NCBI RefSeq assembly: GCF_015207255.1
Contig: NZ_JADEXG010000009.1
Coordinates: 47,919 to 111,918, forward strand
DNA: 64,000 nt
Source: Vasconcelosia minhoensis LEGE 07310
GTDB lineage: Bacteria > Cyanobacteriota > Cyanobacteriia > Phormidesmidales > Phormidesmidaceae
Direction: 5' to 3'
The notes below the pieces were generated by a model that saw nothing but the letters and a program-made list of their open reading frames with translations, made no database searches and was not told the origin of the DNA. Shown here in pieces: positions 1-8,413 of this stretch. Both the position numbers and the translations under genes were made by a program. Every line of letters starts with the position of its first letter. Position 1 is the first letter of the stretch.

Positions 1-1
1 C

Positions 2-535
2 GGCGTTCTGTTTCAGGACTTTGCCCGCTATGCGCTGAGCGTAGGAGACAATATCGGCTTTGGCAATTTGCCGATGCGCCAGCAGACTCCCCAGATTCAG
101 CAGGCCGCCGTCGATGCGGGAGCCGACAGCGTGATTGAGGCGTTAGATCAAGGATATCAAACCATTCTGGGAAAAATGTTTTCTGGCGGGGTAGACCTCT
201 CCGGCGGCCAGTGGCAGAAGGTCGGCCTGGCCCGGGCGTTTATGAGCCAGGCGCAGATTCTGATTCTGGATGAGCCCACGGCTGCGGTAGACGCGATCGC
301 AGAGCACGACCTGTTCCAGCGCTTCCGCCAGCTCACCCAGGGAAAAATGACTTTCTTGGTCAGTCACCGCTTTTCCACCGTCCGCATGGCCGACCGGATT
401 GTGGTTCTCGACCAGGGCCAAATTATTGAAATGGGTACCCACGAGCAGCTCATGGCCGAGTCAGGCCGCTATGCCGAAATGTTCCGCCTTCAGGCCGCGA
501 GCTACACAACAGAATCAAAATCGGGCAAGGTCTAA
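2..535 (+). CDS. ABC exporter, C-terminal ATPase part (5' end outside window)
   Basis: The window opens inside the nucleotide-binding domain of an ABC transporter; the frame is open from base 2. Visible in order are the Q-loop (VLFQDFARY), the signature LSGGQWQKVGLARA, Walker B ILILDEPTAAVD and the switch histidine in SHRFSTV. Walker A and any membrane domain lie upstream. The D-loop form, the 'GTHEQLMAESGRYAEMFRLQA' style tail and the absence of extra C-terminal domains are typical of MsbA-like exporters with fused TM and ATPase domains, so export (lipid, peptide or drug) is more likely than import. The substrate cannot be told. It ends 39 bases from a convergent gene. Confidence 0.9.
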   Translation, partial: GVLFQDFARYALSVGDNIGFGNLPMRQQTPQIQQAAVDAGADSVIEALDQGYQTILGKMFSGGVDLSGGQWQKVGLARAFMSQAQILILDEPTAAVDAIAEHDLFQRFRQLTQGKMTFLVSHRFSTVRMADRIVVLDQGQIIEMGTHEQLMAESGRYAEMFRLQAASYTTESKSGKV

Positions 536-574
536 ACCCTGCCCGGAGGATTCGAGAACGCGATCTTTGCTGAT

Positions 575-3025
575 CTACAGGACTGAGCTGCTGCCATTGA
601 CAAAGGAGTGGGTCGTCGAGCCTACTGCGGTGAGGTCCTCTAGCGTTTGACCTAAGCTATCAGTCGTAGCCATGCTGTTTGCTCCGGTTGACCTGGAACC
701 CACTCGAACGAAATCGACGTAGTCGAACCGGGCAAACTCGCCAGCCTGCTGCTGCCCACTGATGGTAAATGCATCGCCTGACTGCAGCGCCAGCGTATCG
801 ATGGCTCGACTGACTTTGTTCTTTTCACTGACCCAGTTGCTTGGCAGCTTTTGGTCAAATGTCCAGCTTTGAGTCTTGCCACCGACCGAGAAGCTGGCCG
901 CCGACTGACCATCGTTCTCATCGTAGTAGCCCACCCGGATTTCATAGAGCCCCTCAGGCCCGTTGAAGATGCCTTTAGCCGTTCCCTGCTTGGCTTTGCT
1001 GTTTTTGAGGGAAATAAACTGATTCCCAGAAGCCCGAGCCGCAGCCACAGACTTAATCTGATAGCCCTGCAGCTGGAGGCTTTCAGCTTCAACTCTTAAA
1101 GAATACGGAGATTCCTGCTCTCCTGCCATCGGCCCTGAACTGTTCCCCGATGGCGGATCAGATTCAGCCGCCCGATTGCTTTCGACTGGAATGAAGTCTA
1201 CATAGTCAAACCGAGCATACTCTCTGTCCTGCCGCTGGCCGGACAGCATGAAGGCATCGCCCGACGTTAACGACAGCGTATCAATCACTTGGACCACTTT
1301 ATTCTCGGCGCTAACCCAGTTGCTCGGCAGCTTTTGGTCAAATGTCCAGCGCTTAGTCTGACCCCCGATCGAAAAACTCGCAGCAGAGCGACCATCGTTC
1401 TCGTCGTAGTAGCCGACCTGAATCTGGTAGAGCCCAGCCGGGCCTTGGAAAACGCCCTCAGCTGTTCCCTGCTGGGTGCCGCTGGTCTTTAAGGAGATAA
1501 ATTGATCGCCAGAAGCCTGAGCAGCGGCGGCAGTGTTGAGCTGATAGCCGTTTAGCTTCAGCTTTTCAGCTTCGATGCGGATGGGCGAACGAGGGGTAAT
1601 GTCAGGTTGAGTCAGGGGTGGAGTAGGGGCCTCGGGCTGCGGTATGGGGGGTGTAGGCGCTGACGGCGAAGGCGTCCCCACAGGCACATCCTGACCGCCG
1701 AGAATAAGGAAATAGCCGTCTTTTCCGCCGCCCGCCTGGCCCTGAATCGGGTTGTCGGTAATCTGGCTGCCTTTGAAGTTGGTCGTAGTCGCGATCGCGG
1801 CTACGCCATCTCTCACGGCAATAACGGTGCCCTTCGCACTCGAAATTGGCGTCCAGGCATAGCGTGTTTTGAGATCGGGGCTGATAATCGCCAGAAAGCC
1901 GTCGTTGGCCACATAGCCGCTCACCTGCTGGCCTTCGATTTTCTGACTATCCCGGTCCTGGATGGAAGCCGACGCGCTACCGCTGAGATAGATATTACCG
2001 TCCTTGTCCGCCGTGATCGCATCGGGGGTGATGCTGTTGCCCTTACCGTCTGAACGGCGAGTGACCAGCCCTTGCCCCTTGACCAAACCGCCGGTCTTGA
2101 GGTCATACTCGCCGTACCAGGTCATCGCCACTTTGCTGGTATTGTAGGAATTCGTGTACTTGTCGGTGATCACCATCTGCTCAGTCACTTTTTGAGCCAG
2201 GTCAGACGGTTCACGGCTAAAGATGGAATAGCCGATGCCGCCATTCACCCAGTTAGCTGAGTAGAGCTTGCCGTCTTGACCAAAGGCGATTCGCTCGCCT
2301 CGGGTATCGGCCAGAAGATTGACCGCATCGACGGCCTGAGAGCTATAGTCATAGTTGCTCCAGCGAGCCTGACCGTCGTAGGTCCAAGCCTGGGTAAAGG
2401 CGACCTGCAGGTCAACCCGGGCCTGCTTGAAGCCGGTAATCACCACCGCACCGCCGTCCTGGTCGGAGATGGCGACATCCTGAAAATAGCGGCGACCGCT
2501 GTTGCTGCTCCAGTCCTGCAGGGCCGCGCCGCTGCTGCTGTAGAGGGTGACGCGATCGCTTTTCCCAATCGGGAAATCCTGGAGGACAGCGACTTTTCCC
2601 GAGCTAGAAACGGCAATCCGCTCGGCTCTGTCCATGGGCTTGCTCCAGATCACTGTGCTGGCGTCTGGGCTGAGCACGGCAATGCCGCTGCCGTAGGCCA
2701 CTGCGATCTCTCCCGTATTTGGATTCACTTCCAGATCGCGCACCTGACCAGGCAGGCGAGTATTCGATAAAACTTGATTGGTCTGGCTGTCGTAGCGCAT
2801 AACGATACCGTCACCGCCGCCGAGCAGGCTATACGGCTTGCCACCAGGGGAGTGATTGGGCGTTTGCCCGCCGATAATCACCGTTTGGCCATCCAGACTG
2901 ATATCAACAGCTCTAGCCGAATCGTCTCCGCTGCCTCCTAGATAGCTGGCTGCGGACACGTCTAAGTTGTTGTCTTCAATACCGTTTAGGAAACTAGGTT
3001 TGGTTGAATTTGAAGAAGGATTCAT
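575..3025 (-). CDS. SBBP beta-propeller protein with two carbohydrate-binding-like jelly-roll repeats
   Basis: An 816-residue protein. Residues about 20-450 form repeated strands of the SBBP/beta-propeller type; the opening motif SYLGGSGDDSARAVDIS and later DAITADKDGNIYLSG are characteristic. A Pro/Thr-rich linker follows, then two copies of a roughly 130-residue domain at about residues 481-613 and 642-776. The copies share RIEAEKL/RVEAESL, GYYDENDG, WTFDQKLPSNWV and ARFDYVDF, and resemble CBM6/35-like jelly rolls. No signal peptide is visible; cyanobacterial proteins of this layout are often exported by type I systems, and an ABC exporter end lies next door, but a link is inference. Start chosen at an ATG with GAAGGG upstream. 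Likely a surface or secreted glycan-binding protein; no catalytic motif was seen. Confidence 0.75.
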   Translation of the reverse strand: MNPSSNSTKPSFLNGIEDNNLDVSAASYLGGSGDDSARAVDISLDGQTVIIGGQTPNHSPGGKPYSLLGGGDGIVMRYDSQTNQVLSNTRLPGQVRDLEVNPNTGEIAVAYGSGIAVLSPDASTVIWSKPMDRAERIAVSSSGKVAVLQDFPIGKSDRVTLYSSSGAALQDWSSNSGRRYFQDVAISDQDGGAVVITGFKQARVDLQVAFTQAWTYDGQARWSNYDYSSQAVDAVNLLADTRGERIAFGQDGKLYSANWVNGGIGYSIFSREPSDLAQKVTEQMVITDKYTNSYNTSKVAMTWYGEYDLKTGGLVKGQGLVTRRSDGKGNSITPDAITADKDGNIYLSGSASASIQDRDSQKIEGQQVSGYVANDGFLAIISPDLKTRYAWTPISSAKGTVIAVRDGVAAIATTTNFKGSQITDNPIQGQAGGGKDGYFLILGGQDVPVGTPSPSAPTPPIPQPEAPTPPLTQPDITPRSPIRIEAEKLKLNGYQLNTAAAAQASGDQFISLKTSGTQQGTAEGVFQGPAGLYQIQVGYYDENDGRSAASFSIGGQTKRWTFDQKLPSNWVSAENKVVQVIDTLSLTSGDAFMLSGQRQDREYARFDYVDFIPVESNRAAESDPPSGNSSGPMAGEQESPYSLRVEAESLQLQGYQIKSVAAARASGNQFISLKNSKAKQGTAKGIFNGPEGLYEIRVGYYDENDGQSAASFSVGGKTQSWTFDQKLPSNWVSEKNKVSRAIDTLALQSGDAFTISGQQQAGEFARFDYVDFVRVGSRSTGANSMATTDSLGQTLEDLTAVGSTTHSFVNGSSSVL

Positions 3026-3520
3026 AACCAGTCAGCCCTTCGTAAAGATTTAATGTTTTTGCCTTCAGCATGGTACCCAGCAAAATTTAACACCTAACTC
3101 TGGCTCAGTACAAAAGAGTCCAAGCAGGTTTATTTGCTCGTAACTCAGACTAGTCAGGAACGCGGATGTTCCCGGGGTCAGGCTTTTGGGCCAAGCGCCA
3201 ACGGGACTAGCCCCCATACTCACAGAGTGGGGCAAACGAGTTGAGTAAAAACCTCTGAATTTTAATCGATTAATTGATACCGATCCCATGCAGAACTACT
3301 GACGTACTGAGACGCGGATCCGTAGATTTGCCGGTAAAAAAAAGGCAAATTTACAAGTCAAAAAAGTGAATGAAGGGCCGATTTAGTCTGAAATCAAATA
3401 TAGGTAAGGACGATATTTTCTGACTGGCAAGCAAAAAAAAAGGCCAAATGGCTGTGACCCGTTTGACCCATTGACTCTAAATAAAGCAAAAAGCAGCAGT
3501 CTCGAGCGCGATCTCGCCCC
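3026..3520. other. Intergenic region of about 495 bp
   Basis: No convincing gene. The only longer open frame (3065-3289, minus) has no recognisable features or ribosome site. The stretch holds an AT-rich hairpin at 3326-3350 (arms ATTTGCC/GGCAAAT with a poly-A loop) and a possible terminator for the Rieske gene at 3433-3454. It presumably carries the promoter of the propeller gene. Confidence 0.5.
3433..3454 (-). terminator. Possible intrinsic terminator of the Rieske gene
   Basis: Read on the minus strand, a short GC hairpin (AGCCA/TGGCC, one mismatch) is followed by a run of nine or more T residues, about 70 bases downstream of the Rieske stop codon. The stem is short, so this is tentative. 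Confidence 0.35.
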
Positions 3521-4003
3521 TCAGCCGACGCTGACCAGCACGGTATTGCCTTCAACTTTGGCCTGATAGGACGGTAGCGGCTCACCTGCTGGCCCGTTGG
3601 CAACCGTACCATCCGGGTTGAACTGGGAGCCGTGGCAGGGACAGGCAAACACCTCACCTTCCCAGGCAACCGTGCAGCCCGCGTGGGTGCATTTGGAGCT
3701 GAGCGCGATAACCGCGTCGGGGTTAGCTGGGTCTCTGACGGCAATCACCTGCTCGCCCTGGAGTGATTCATTCGCCAGGTAGCCCTGCTGGTCGAGCTCC
3801 GCGACGGGGCCAAGTTCTACAAACTCAGCTTCTCCCGGCGCGGCCTGGGCCGTAGTGTCTCCATCTGCGACGGCAGAGGGCTCGATTGGCTCCGAAGGAT
3901 CTTCTGGCGCAGCCGGTTCGGGGGTGCAGGCCGCTAGGGCAATGGGCAGAGAGGTCGCGATCGCGCCTAACCCTACCCAGGTCATAAATTCACGGCGTTT
4001 CAT
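3521..4003 (-). CDS. Rieske 2Fe-2S protein with Tat-type leader
   Basis: A 160-residue protein with both Rieske cluster motifs, CTHAGC (about residue 104) and CPCHGS (about residue 121), in a compact C-terminal domain that would bind a high-potential 2Fe-2S cluster. The N-terminus MKRREFMTWVGLGA is a twin-arginine-like leader (RRxF followed by a hydrophobic stretch) ending in LAAC, which could also be a lipobox. A low-complexity Ala/Glu/Pro segment separates leader and domain. It is not the standard PetC of the cytochrome b6f complex: it lacks the PetC transmembrane hinge and PetA is not adjacent. Probably an exported, membrane-anchored electron carrier of unknown partner. Start ATG has GAGGAG upstream. 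Confidence 0.85.
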   Translation of the reverse strand: MKRREFMTWVGLGAIATSLPIALAACTPEPAAPEDPSEPIEPSAVADGDTTAQAAPGEAEFVELGPVAELDQQGYLANESLQGEQVIAVRDPANPDAVIALSSKCTHAGCTVAWEGEVFACPCHGSQFNPDGTVANGPAGEPLPSYQAKVEGNTVLVSVG

Positions 4004-4154
4004 TGATGTTCTCCTCTGTGTATGCCCAGCGAGTTCTCAGGATGCGGGCTTGTCAAAAGCATAGCAATGGAATCATACCAGCGAAATTATTTCAGCTTCT
4101 GGCATCGCGTCAGCCTAGCCCGCTACACTGCCTGTATTAATCCAACACTGGCCA

Positions 4155-5090
4155 ATGTATAGAGGTGAGCGATTGAAATTTTTGCCGATGCTGTGGCACA
4201 GCGGTTTGGTCAGCGCGCTGCTTTTGCTGCCGCTTGCGGCCTGTAGCTACGACCCACCAACCCTAGCTGAGGTTTCGGCCCAGTCGTCGGCCCAGTCGCA
4301 GGCCCAGTCGCAGGCCCAGCTGCAGGCCGAAATCCTGACCCGCTTAGAAACCGCCGATGTGGTCTACCTGGCTGAAACCCACGACGACCCGGCGGACCAT
4401 CAGGCCCAGCTGGAGATCATTCAGTCGCTGGACCAGGCAAGGGAAATCGCGATCGCCCTCGAAATGTTCCAGCGCCCCTTTCAGCCGACCCTCGATCGCT
4501 ATCTGGCAGGCGAGCTGACCGAAGCCGAGCTGATTGCTCAAAGCGAATATGAAACCCGCTGGGGCTTTCCCTGGGAGCTCTACGCGCCGATCATGCGCTA
4601 TGCCAAAGCGAATCAAATTCCGCTCATTGCCCTGAATACACCTGCCGAAGTCACCCGCAAGGTGGCCCAAACCGGGCTCGATAGCTTAGCTGAAGCCGAT
4701 CTGCGATATATTCCGCCGTTAGCCGAAATCGATACCAGCGATACCGACTATCAGGACTGGCTGCGACAGTTCTTGGAAGGTCACGGCGGCCCCCACGGCG
4801 GCCTCAGCTTTGAGAATTTCTTTGCCGCCCAGGTGCTCTGGGATGAAACCATGGCCGAGGGCGTGGCAGACTACGCGGCAGCTCATCCCGACCAGCAGGT
4901 GATCGTCTTAGCCGGAGAAGGTCACATTATTTTTGACTACGGTATTCCCAGCCGGGTCGCCCGACGCTTGGGAGCAGACCTAACCCAGTACAGCGTGCTG
5001 CTCCACCCGCCCGACGCCACCCTAACCGAAACCGATGACCACATCGCCGACTTCTTCTGGACCAGCGCCCCCCCAGCCAAACCCGAATGA
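4155..5090 (+). CDS. ChaN family lipoprotein
   Basis: A 311-residue protein with a lipoprotein signal peptide (LLLPLAAC, Cys near residue 30), then a Ser/Ala/Gln repeat spacer (AQSQAQSQAQLQA) and a ChaN-like domain. Diagnostic family motifs are VVYLAETHDDPADH near residue 70, IALEMFQRPFQ, and GEGHI near the C-terminus. ChaN proteins bind haem and have been linked to iron uptake in other bacteria; cyanobacterial members are mostly uncharacterised. It stands alone, divergent from the Rieske gene. The repetitive spacer is a plausible tether from the membrane. Confidence 0.85.
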   Translation: MYRGERLKFLPMLWHSGLVSALLLLPLAACSYDPPTLAEVSAQSSAQSQAQSQAQLQAEILTRLETADVVYLAETHDDPADHQAQLEIIQSLDQAREIAIALEMFQRPFQPTLDRYLAGELTEAELIAQSEYETRWGFPWELYAPIMRYAKANQIPLIALNTPAEVTRKVAQTGLDSLAEADLRYIPPLAEIDTSDTDYQDWLRQFLEGHGGPHGGLSFENFFAAQVLWDETMAEGVADYAAAHPDQQVIVLAGEGHIIFDYGIPSRVARRLGADLTQYSVLLHPPDATLTETDDHIADFFWTSAPPAKPE

Positions 5091-5154
5091 ATCTATTCTT
5101 TAACTCACTACCCTATTCCAATGGCCTCGCTGCGCGGGTAGGGAAACCCTGCCC

Positions 5155-5910
5155 CTACTGCCTCAACCACTGCGGCTGCAAATGCACCGGATACGCCTTC
5201 ACCGTCTTCAGCTCCGGTAGCCGATAGGTCATCTGCTTACTGGTCAATTTCTGTAGGCCAATCAAAGACTCTGCCAGCTTTACCGCCGCTGCGACCGAGT
5301 CGATCACGGGCACACCTAAACGCTTCTCTAGCTGAGAATCCAGCCCGCTCATGCCAGCGCAGCCCAGGCAAATCGCCTCTGCCCCATCTTCTGCGATCGC
5401 GATCTGACTGACGATAGTTAAGGCTTCCAAGGTGGCATCGCGGTGATTCGTGTCGAGTACGGCCAAATCCGTTGTGCGTACCGAGGCGCAGCGATCGCGA
5501 ATGCCCGTCTTCTGCACTGTCTTTTCCACCATGTCGCGGACTCGATGGGTAGTGGTGACGACGCTCCATTTCGCCGCCAGCATATTGGCAATATACAGAC
5601 TTGCTTCGGCAATGCCGACGACCGGTCTGGTCGTCATTTCCCGGGCGGCCTCAATTCCCGGATCGCCCCAGCAGGCCAGGATAAAGGCATCTGCGTCCTT
5701 GTCTAAGGCAATCTGCTCCAGAATGCCAGGAATTGCCAGATACTCGTCATAAAAGCACTCAATCGACTCGGGGCCGCTCTCGGGCTGGACCGTGACTACT
5801 TTGGTCTGCGGCAGCCGCACCGCCTGGGCCGCGGCGTCGATGCCTGCGGTCATCGTTTCATTGGTATTGCCGTTGATAATCTTGATTCGAAAGCCGCGAT
5901 CGCACACCAT
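5155..5910 (-). CDS. Asp/Glu/hydantoin racemase family protein
   Basis: A 251-residue member of the Asp/Glu/hydantoin racemase superfamily. The two catalytic-type cysteines are in ILACWGDPG and ICLGCAGM, with the N-terminal IINGNTNETMT strand typical of hydantoin racemases. Family members invert 5-substituted hydantoins or acidic amino acids by two-base chemistry; the substrate here is unknown. Start ATG at 5910 has GGAGAG about 8 bases upstream. It is transcribed divergently from a MerR regulator, and a promoter of MerR design points at this gene (see 5956-5986), so it is probably the regulator's target. Confidence 0.85.
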   Translation of the reverse strand: MVCDRGFRIKIINGNTNETMTAGIDAAAQAVRLPQTKVVTVQPESGPESIECFYDEYLAIPGILEQIALDKDADAFILACWGDPGIEAAREMTTRPVVGIAEASLYIANMLAAKWSVVTTTHRVRDMVEKTVQKTGIRDRCASVRTTDLAVLDTNHRDATLEALTIVSQIAIAEDGAEAICLGCAGMSGLDSQLEKRLGVPVIDSVAAAVKLAESLIGLQKLTSKQMTYRLPELKTVKAYPVHLQPQWLRQ

Positions 5911-5955
5911 TTCACTCTCTCCACTGCTATTGATTCCGTTTTTCTAGTAAACTGG

Positions 5956-5986
5956 GGTATACTCTCCGGCGAACTGGAGGGTTGAA
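5956..5986 (-). promoter_or_regulatory. MerR-type promoter/operator driving the racemase gene
   Basis: On the minus strand a -35-like TTCAAC (5981-5986) and a -10-like TATACC (5956-5961) are separated by exactly 19 bases. The spacer is an imperfect dyad (CCTCC...GGAGAG). Overlong 19-20 bp spacers filled by a dyad are the hallmark of MerR-activated promoters. The site lies between the racemase and the divergent merR-like gene, about 45 bases before the racemase ATG. Confidence 0.65.
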
Positions 5987-6020
5987 CTCTCAGCCCGAGT
6001 TTATCGATATCAATCGAATT

Positions 6021-6419
6021 ATGTCTGTTTCTACCCAAACCCTACTTCAGATCGGCGAGGTCAAAGCCCAGAGCGGCGTGCCGGTCAAAACCATTCGCTA
6101 CTACGAAGCGCTGGGCCTGATCCAATCTAAAAAACGAACCAGCGGTGGGTTTCGGCTATTTGCGCCCGATACGCTGATCCGGCTGGCGTTTATTAAGCGA
6201 TCGCAAACCCTCGGCCTTACGCTTCAGGAAATCAGCGAGATCCTAGCCATTCATGACCAGGGCGAGCTGCCCTGCCCGGAAGTCCGCCAAACCTTTCAGA
6301 CTAAAATTGCTCAGATTGACCGCCAAATTGAGCAGCTCACCGGGCTCAAAACCCAGCTCCAGTCATTGATTACCGCCGAGCCCTCCGCTAATGCCCCGAT
6401 CTGTCCCATCATCGAATAG
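6021..6419 (+). CDS. MerR family transcriptional regulator (metal-responsive type)
   Basis: A 132-residue regulator. The winged-helix N-terminus reads LLQIGEVKAQSGVPVKTIRYYEALGL, with the RYYE motif of the family, followed by the long dimerisation helix (QTKIAQIDRQIEQLTGLKTQLQ). Cysteines in LPCPEV and in the C-terminal ICPII lie where CueR/ZntR-type proteins place metal ligands, suggesting a metal or thiol signal; this is inference. The first ATG (6021) fits the domain start; an earlier TTG at 5982 would overlap the operator. Divergent from the racemase gene and likely its activator. Confidence 0.88.
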   Translation: MSVSTQTLLQIGEVKAQSGVPVKTIRYYEALGLIQSKKRTSGGFRLFAPDTLIRLAFIKRSQTLGLTLQEISEILAIHDQGELPCPEVRQTFQTKIAQIDRQIEQLTGLKTQLQSLITAEPSANAPICPIIE

Positions 6420-6518
6420 CCGTTCACCTATGCATTGCCAACGTTTCTCTCGATAGATGTGAGCCAATCGGTAAATAGGCTATATCAGATTAGCCTGACC
6501 CATTCTAGAACCTCGTCA

Positions 6519-8252
6519 ATGCCTGATGAATCTCCCAAAATTCTGATTATCGATGGCTCTCAGCCAGACCGGGCGATGCTGAGCGACTACCTCAGACAGG
6601 ACCGGCGCAGCCAATATACTGTCTTGGAAGCAGACTCTGGCGAGCAGGCCCTGACCCTGTGCCAGACAGAGCAGCCAGACGTGTTACTGCTCAGCTCGCT
6701 GCTGCCCGACATGGCCGGGCTTGACCTTTTGTCTAGCCTGAGACAGCAGCTGTCTCGCCCAGTACCGGTCATTCTGCTGACTGAGAAAAGCGACCAGACC
6801 ATTGCGAGGCAGGCCGTCAGGCAGGGGGTCAAGGACTATGTTGCGAAGGACGGACTCTCGGCCCAAGACGTCTGGCAGGTCATTGACTCAGCCCTGACCC
6901 AAACCCATTTGCAGCGACTACTTAATAAAAACCGGCAGCAGCAGACCCTGATCGCCGAGGTCGCCCTGCGGATTCGGGAAGCGAGCGGTACCCAGCAGGT
7001 GTTGGACACGGCAGTTGAGGAAGTCAGGCAGTTTTTGCACTGCGATCGCGCCGTTATCTATCAGATTATACCAGACCAACCAGACATTATCGTCGCCGAA
7101 TCGGTTGGGGCTGGCTGGCGACAGTCCCTGGGCTGTCTGATTCAGGATACCTGCTTTCAAGCTCAGGAGACCCGGCATTATCAGCAGGGGCAGGCGACCG
7201 TCATTGACGACGTTTATAGCGCCGAACTCTCGCCCTGCCATTTAGAGCTGCTGGAGTCGTTTCAGGTTCGGGCCAATCTGGTCGTGCCGGTGATGCTGCA
7301 CCCGACTCAGCAAAATGGCTTCTCGGCACACCTGTGGGGGCTGCTGATTGCCCACCAGTGCAGCAGCCCGCGACATTGGGAAAGCGATGAGCTAGGAATG
7401 TTCGAGAAGCTGGCCGTACAGATCGCGATTTCGCTCCAGCAGGCCAGGCTGGTTGACGATTTGACGGCTGAACTCAGCCGTCGGCAGCAGGCTGAGGCCG
7501 ACTTACAGCAGCGAGCCGATGAGCTAGAGCGGGTGAATACTGTCCTGTTTGAAGCGACAGAGTCGGTCAGACAGCGCAATCGAGAGCTTGACGAGTTCAC
7601 CTATATTGTTTCCCATGACCTGAAAGCACCGCTGCGGGCGATCTCCAATCTGTCTGACTGGCTGATGGAGGATCTCGGCGGTCAGCTCCCTGAAGAAAAT
7701 CAGCGGCAGCTCTCGCTACTCCAGTCTCGCGTTTTGCGAATGGACGGCCTGATCGATGCCTTGCTCAAGTATTCGCGACTAGGACGGCTATCGATCGAGA
7801 AGACAGACGTTGATGTAGCTAGGCTGCTAGCGGAGATTCAGGCAGGCTTATCGCGGCCACCGGAGTTTGACATCCAGATACAGGGTGAAATGCCGACGTT
7901 GCACACCGAGCAGGTTGCCCTGGAGCAGGTACTCACTAATCTAATGAGCAACGCGATTAAGCACCATCACCGCTCTGATGGCACAGTGCAGATTTCCTGG
8001 CAGAAACAGGAGCGGTTTTATGAATTTACGATCGCCGACGATGGCCCCGGTATCGCGCCTGAAAACCAAGAGAAGATTTTCAGCATTTTTCAGCGCCTCA
8101 ATTACTCTAATGCAGATAGTACCCGGTCATCTGAGAGCACGGGTATCGGTCTCACTATTGTGAAAAAGCTAGTTGAGGATCGCGGTGGTCGGGTGACTCT
8201 GAAGTCGGCGCTTGGGCAGGGCAGTGTTTTCCGCTTTACCTGGCCGGGGTGA
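6519..8252 (+). CDS. Candidate DXCF-type cyanobacteriochrome histidine kinase with degenerate receiver
   Basis: A 577-residue protein: receiver-like domain (about 5-125), GAF (about 155-310), coiled linker, HisKA (VSHDLKAPLRA, His366) and HATPase (NAIKHH, DDGPGIAPEN, TGIGLTIVKK). The GAF has DTCF with Cys212 and SPCH with Cys240-His241, 28 residues apart, the same spacing as the two chromophore cysteines of DXCF cyanobacteriochromes such as TePixJ, plus the typical FQVRANLVVPV and LWGLLIAHQC. The receiver lacks the phospho-acceptor Asp (Ser59 in LLLSSLLPDM) and the second acidic-pair residue (D12-G13), so it is probably a pseudo-receiver. ATG at 6519 was preferred to an upstream TTG. A light-sensing kinase is likely, but bilin binding is unproven. 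Confidence 0.8.
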   Translation: MPDESPKILIIDGSQPDRAMLSDYLRQDRRSQYTVLEADSGEQALTLCQTEQPDVLLLSSLLPDMAGLDLLSSLRQQLSRPVPVILLTEKSDQTIARQAVRQGVKDYVAKDGLSAQDVWQVIDSALTQTHLQRLLNKNRQQQTLIAEVALRIREASGTQQVLDTAVEEVRQFLHCDRAVIYQIIPDQPDIIVAESVGAGWRQSLGCLIQDTCFQAQETRHYQQGQATVIDDVYSAELSPCHLELLESFQVRANLVVPVMLHPTQQNGFSAHLWGLLIAHQCSSPRHWESDELGMFEKLAVQIAISLQQARLVDDLTAELSRRQQAEADLQQRADELERVNTVLFEATESVRQRNRELDEFTYIVSHDLKAPLRAISNLSDWLMEDLGGQLPEENQRQLSLLQSRVLRMDGLIDALLKYSRLGRLSIEKTDVDVARLLAEIQAGLSRPPEFDIQIQGEMPTLHTEQVALEQVLTNLMSNAIKHHHRSDGTVQISWQKQERFYEFTIADDGPGIAPENQEKIFSIFQRLNYSNADSTRSSESTGIGLTIVKKLVEDRGGRVTLKSALGQGSVFRFTWPG

Positions 8253-8315
8253 GGGTAGGGTGATGGAGTAGGGGAGTAATGGGGTGGATGGGTAGGCGTT
8301 GGGAGTGATGATTTG
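8250..8315. repeat. G-rich low-complexity spacer
   Basis: Directly after the kinase stop is a G-rich run built of GGGTGATGGAG / GGGGTGGATGGGT-like words. A very similar run occurs at 63950-64000. The rest of the gap to the next gene (to 8413) has no gene. Confidence 0.5.
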
Positions 8316-8413
8316 GGTATCGTTCTGTTGCAAACTCAGCTTGCTCTCATGATAATCTCATCGGCGTTATCTAAGGTAGATGCGATCGCATTAATACCTT
8401 GGAGGAGCTTGCT

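Noticed and set aside
3065..3289. 74-residue minus-strand open frame
   Set aside because: No ribosome site, no recognisable sequence, and it lies in the promoter gap before the propeller gene.
3521..4003. Rieske gene as petC of the cytochrome b6f complex
   Set aside because: No PetC-type membrane hinge and petA is not adjacent; it has a short Tat/lipobox-like leader instead.
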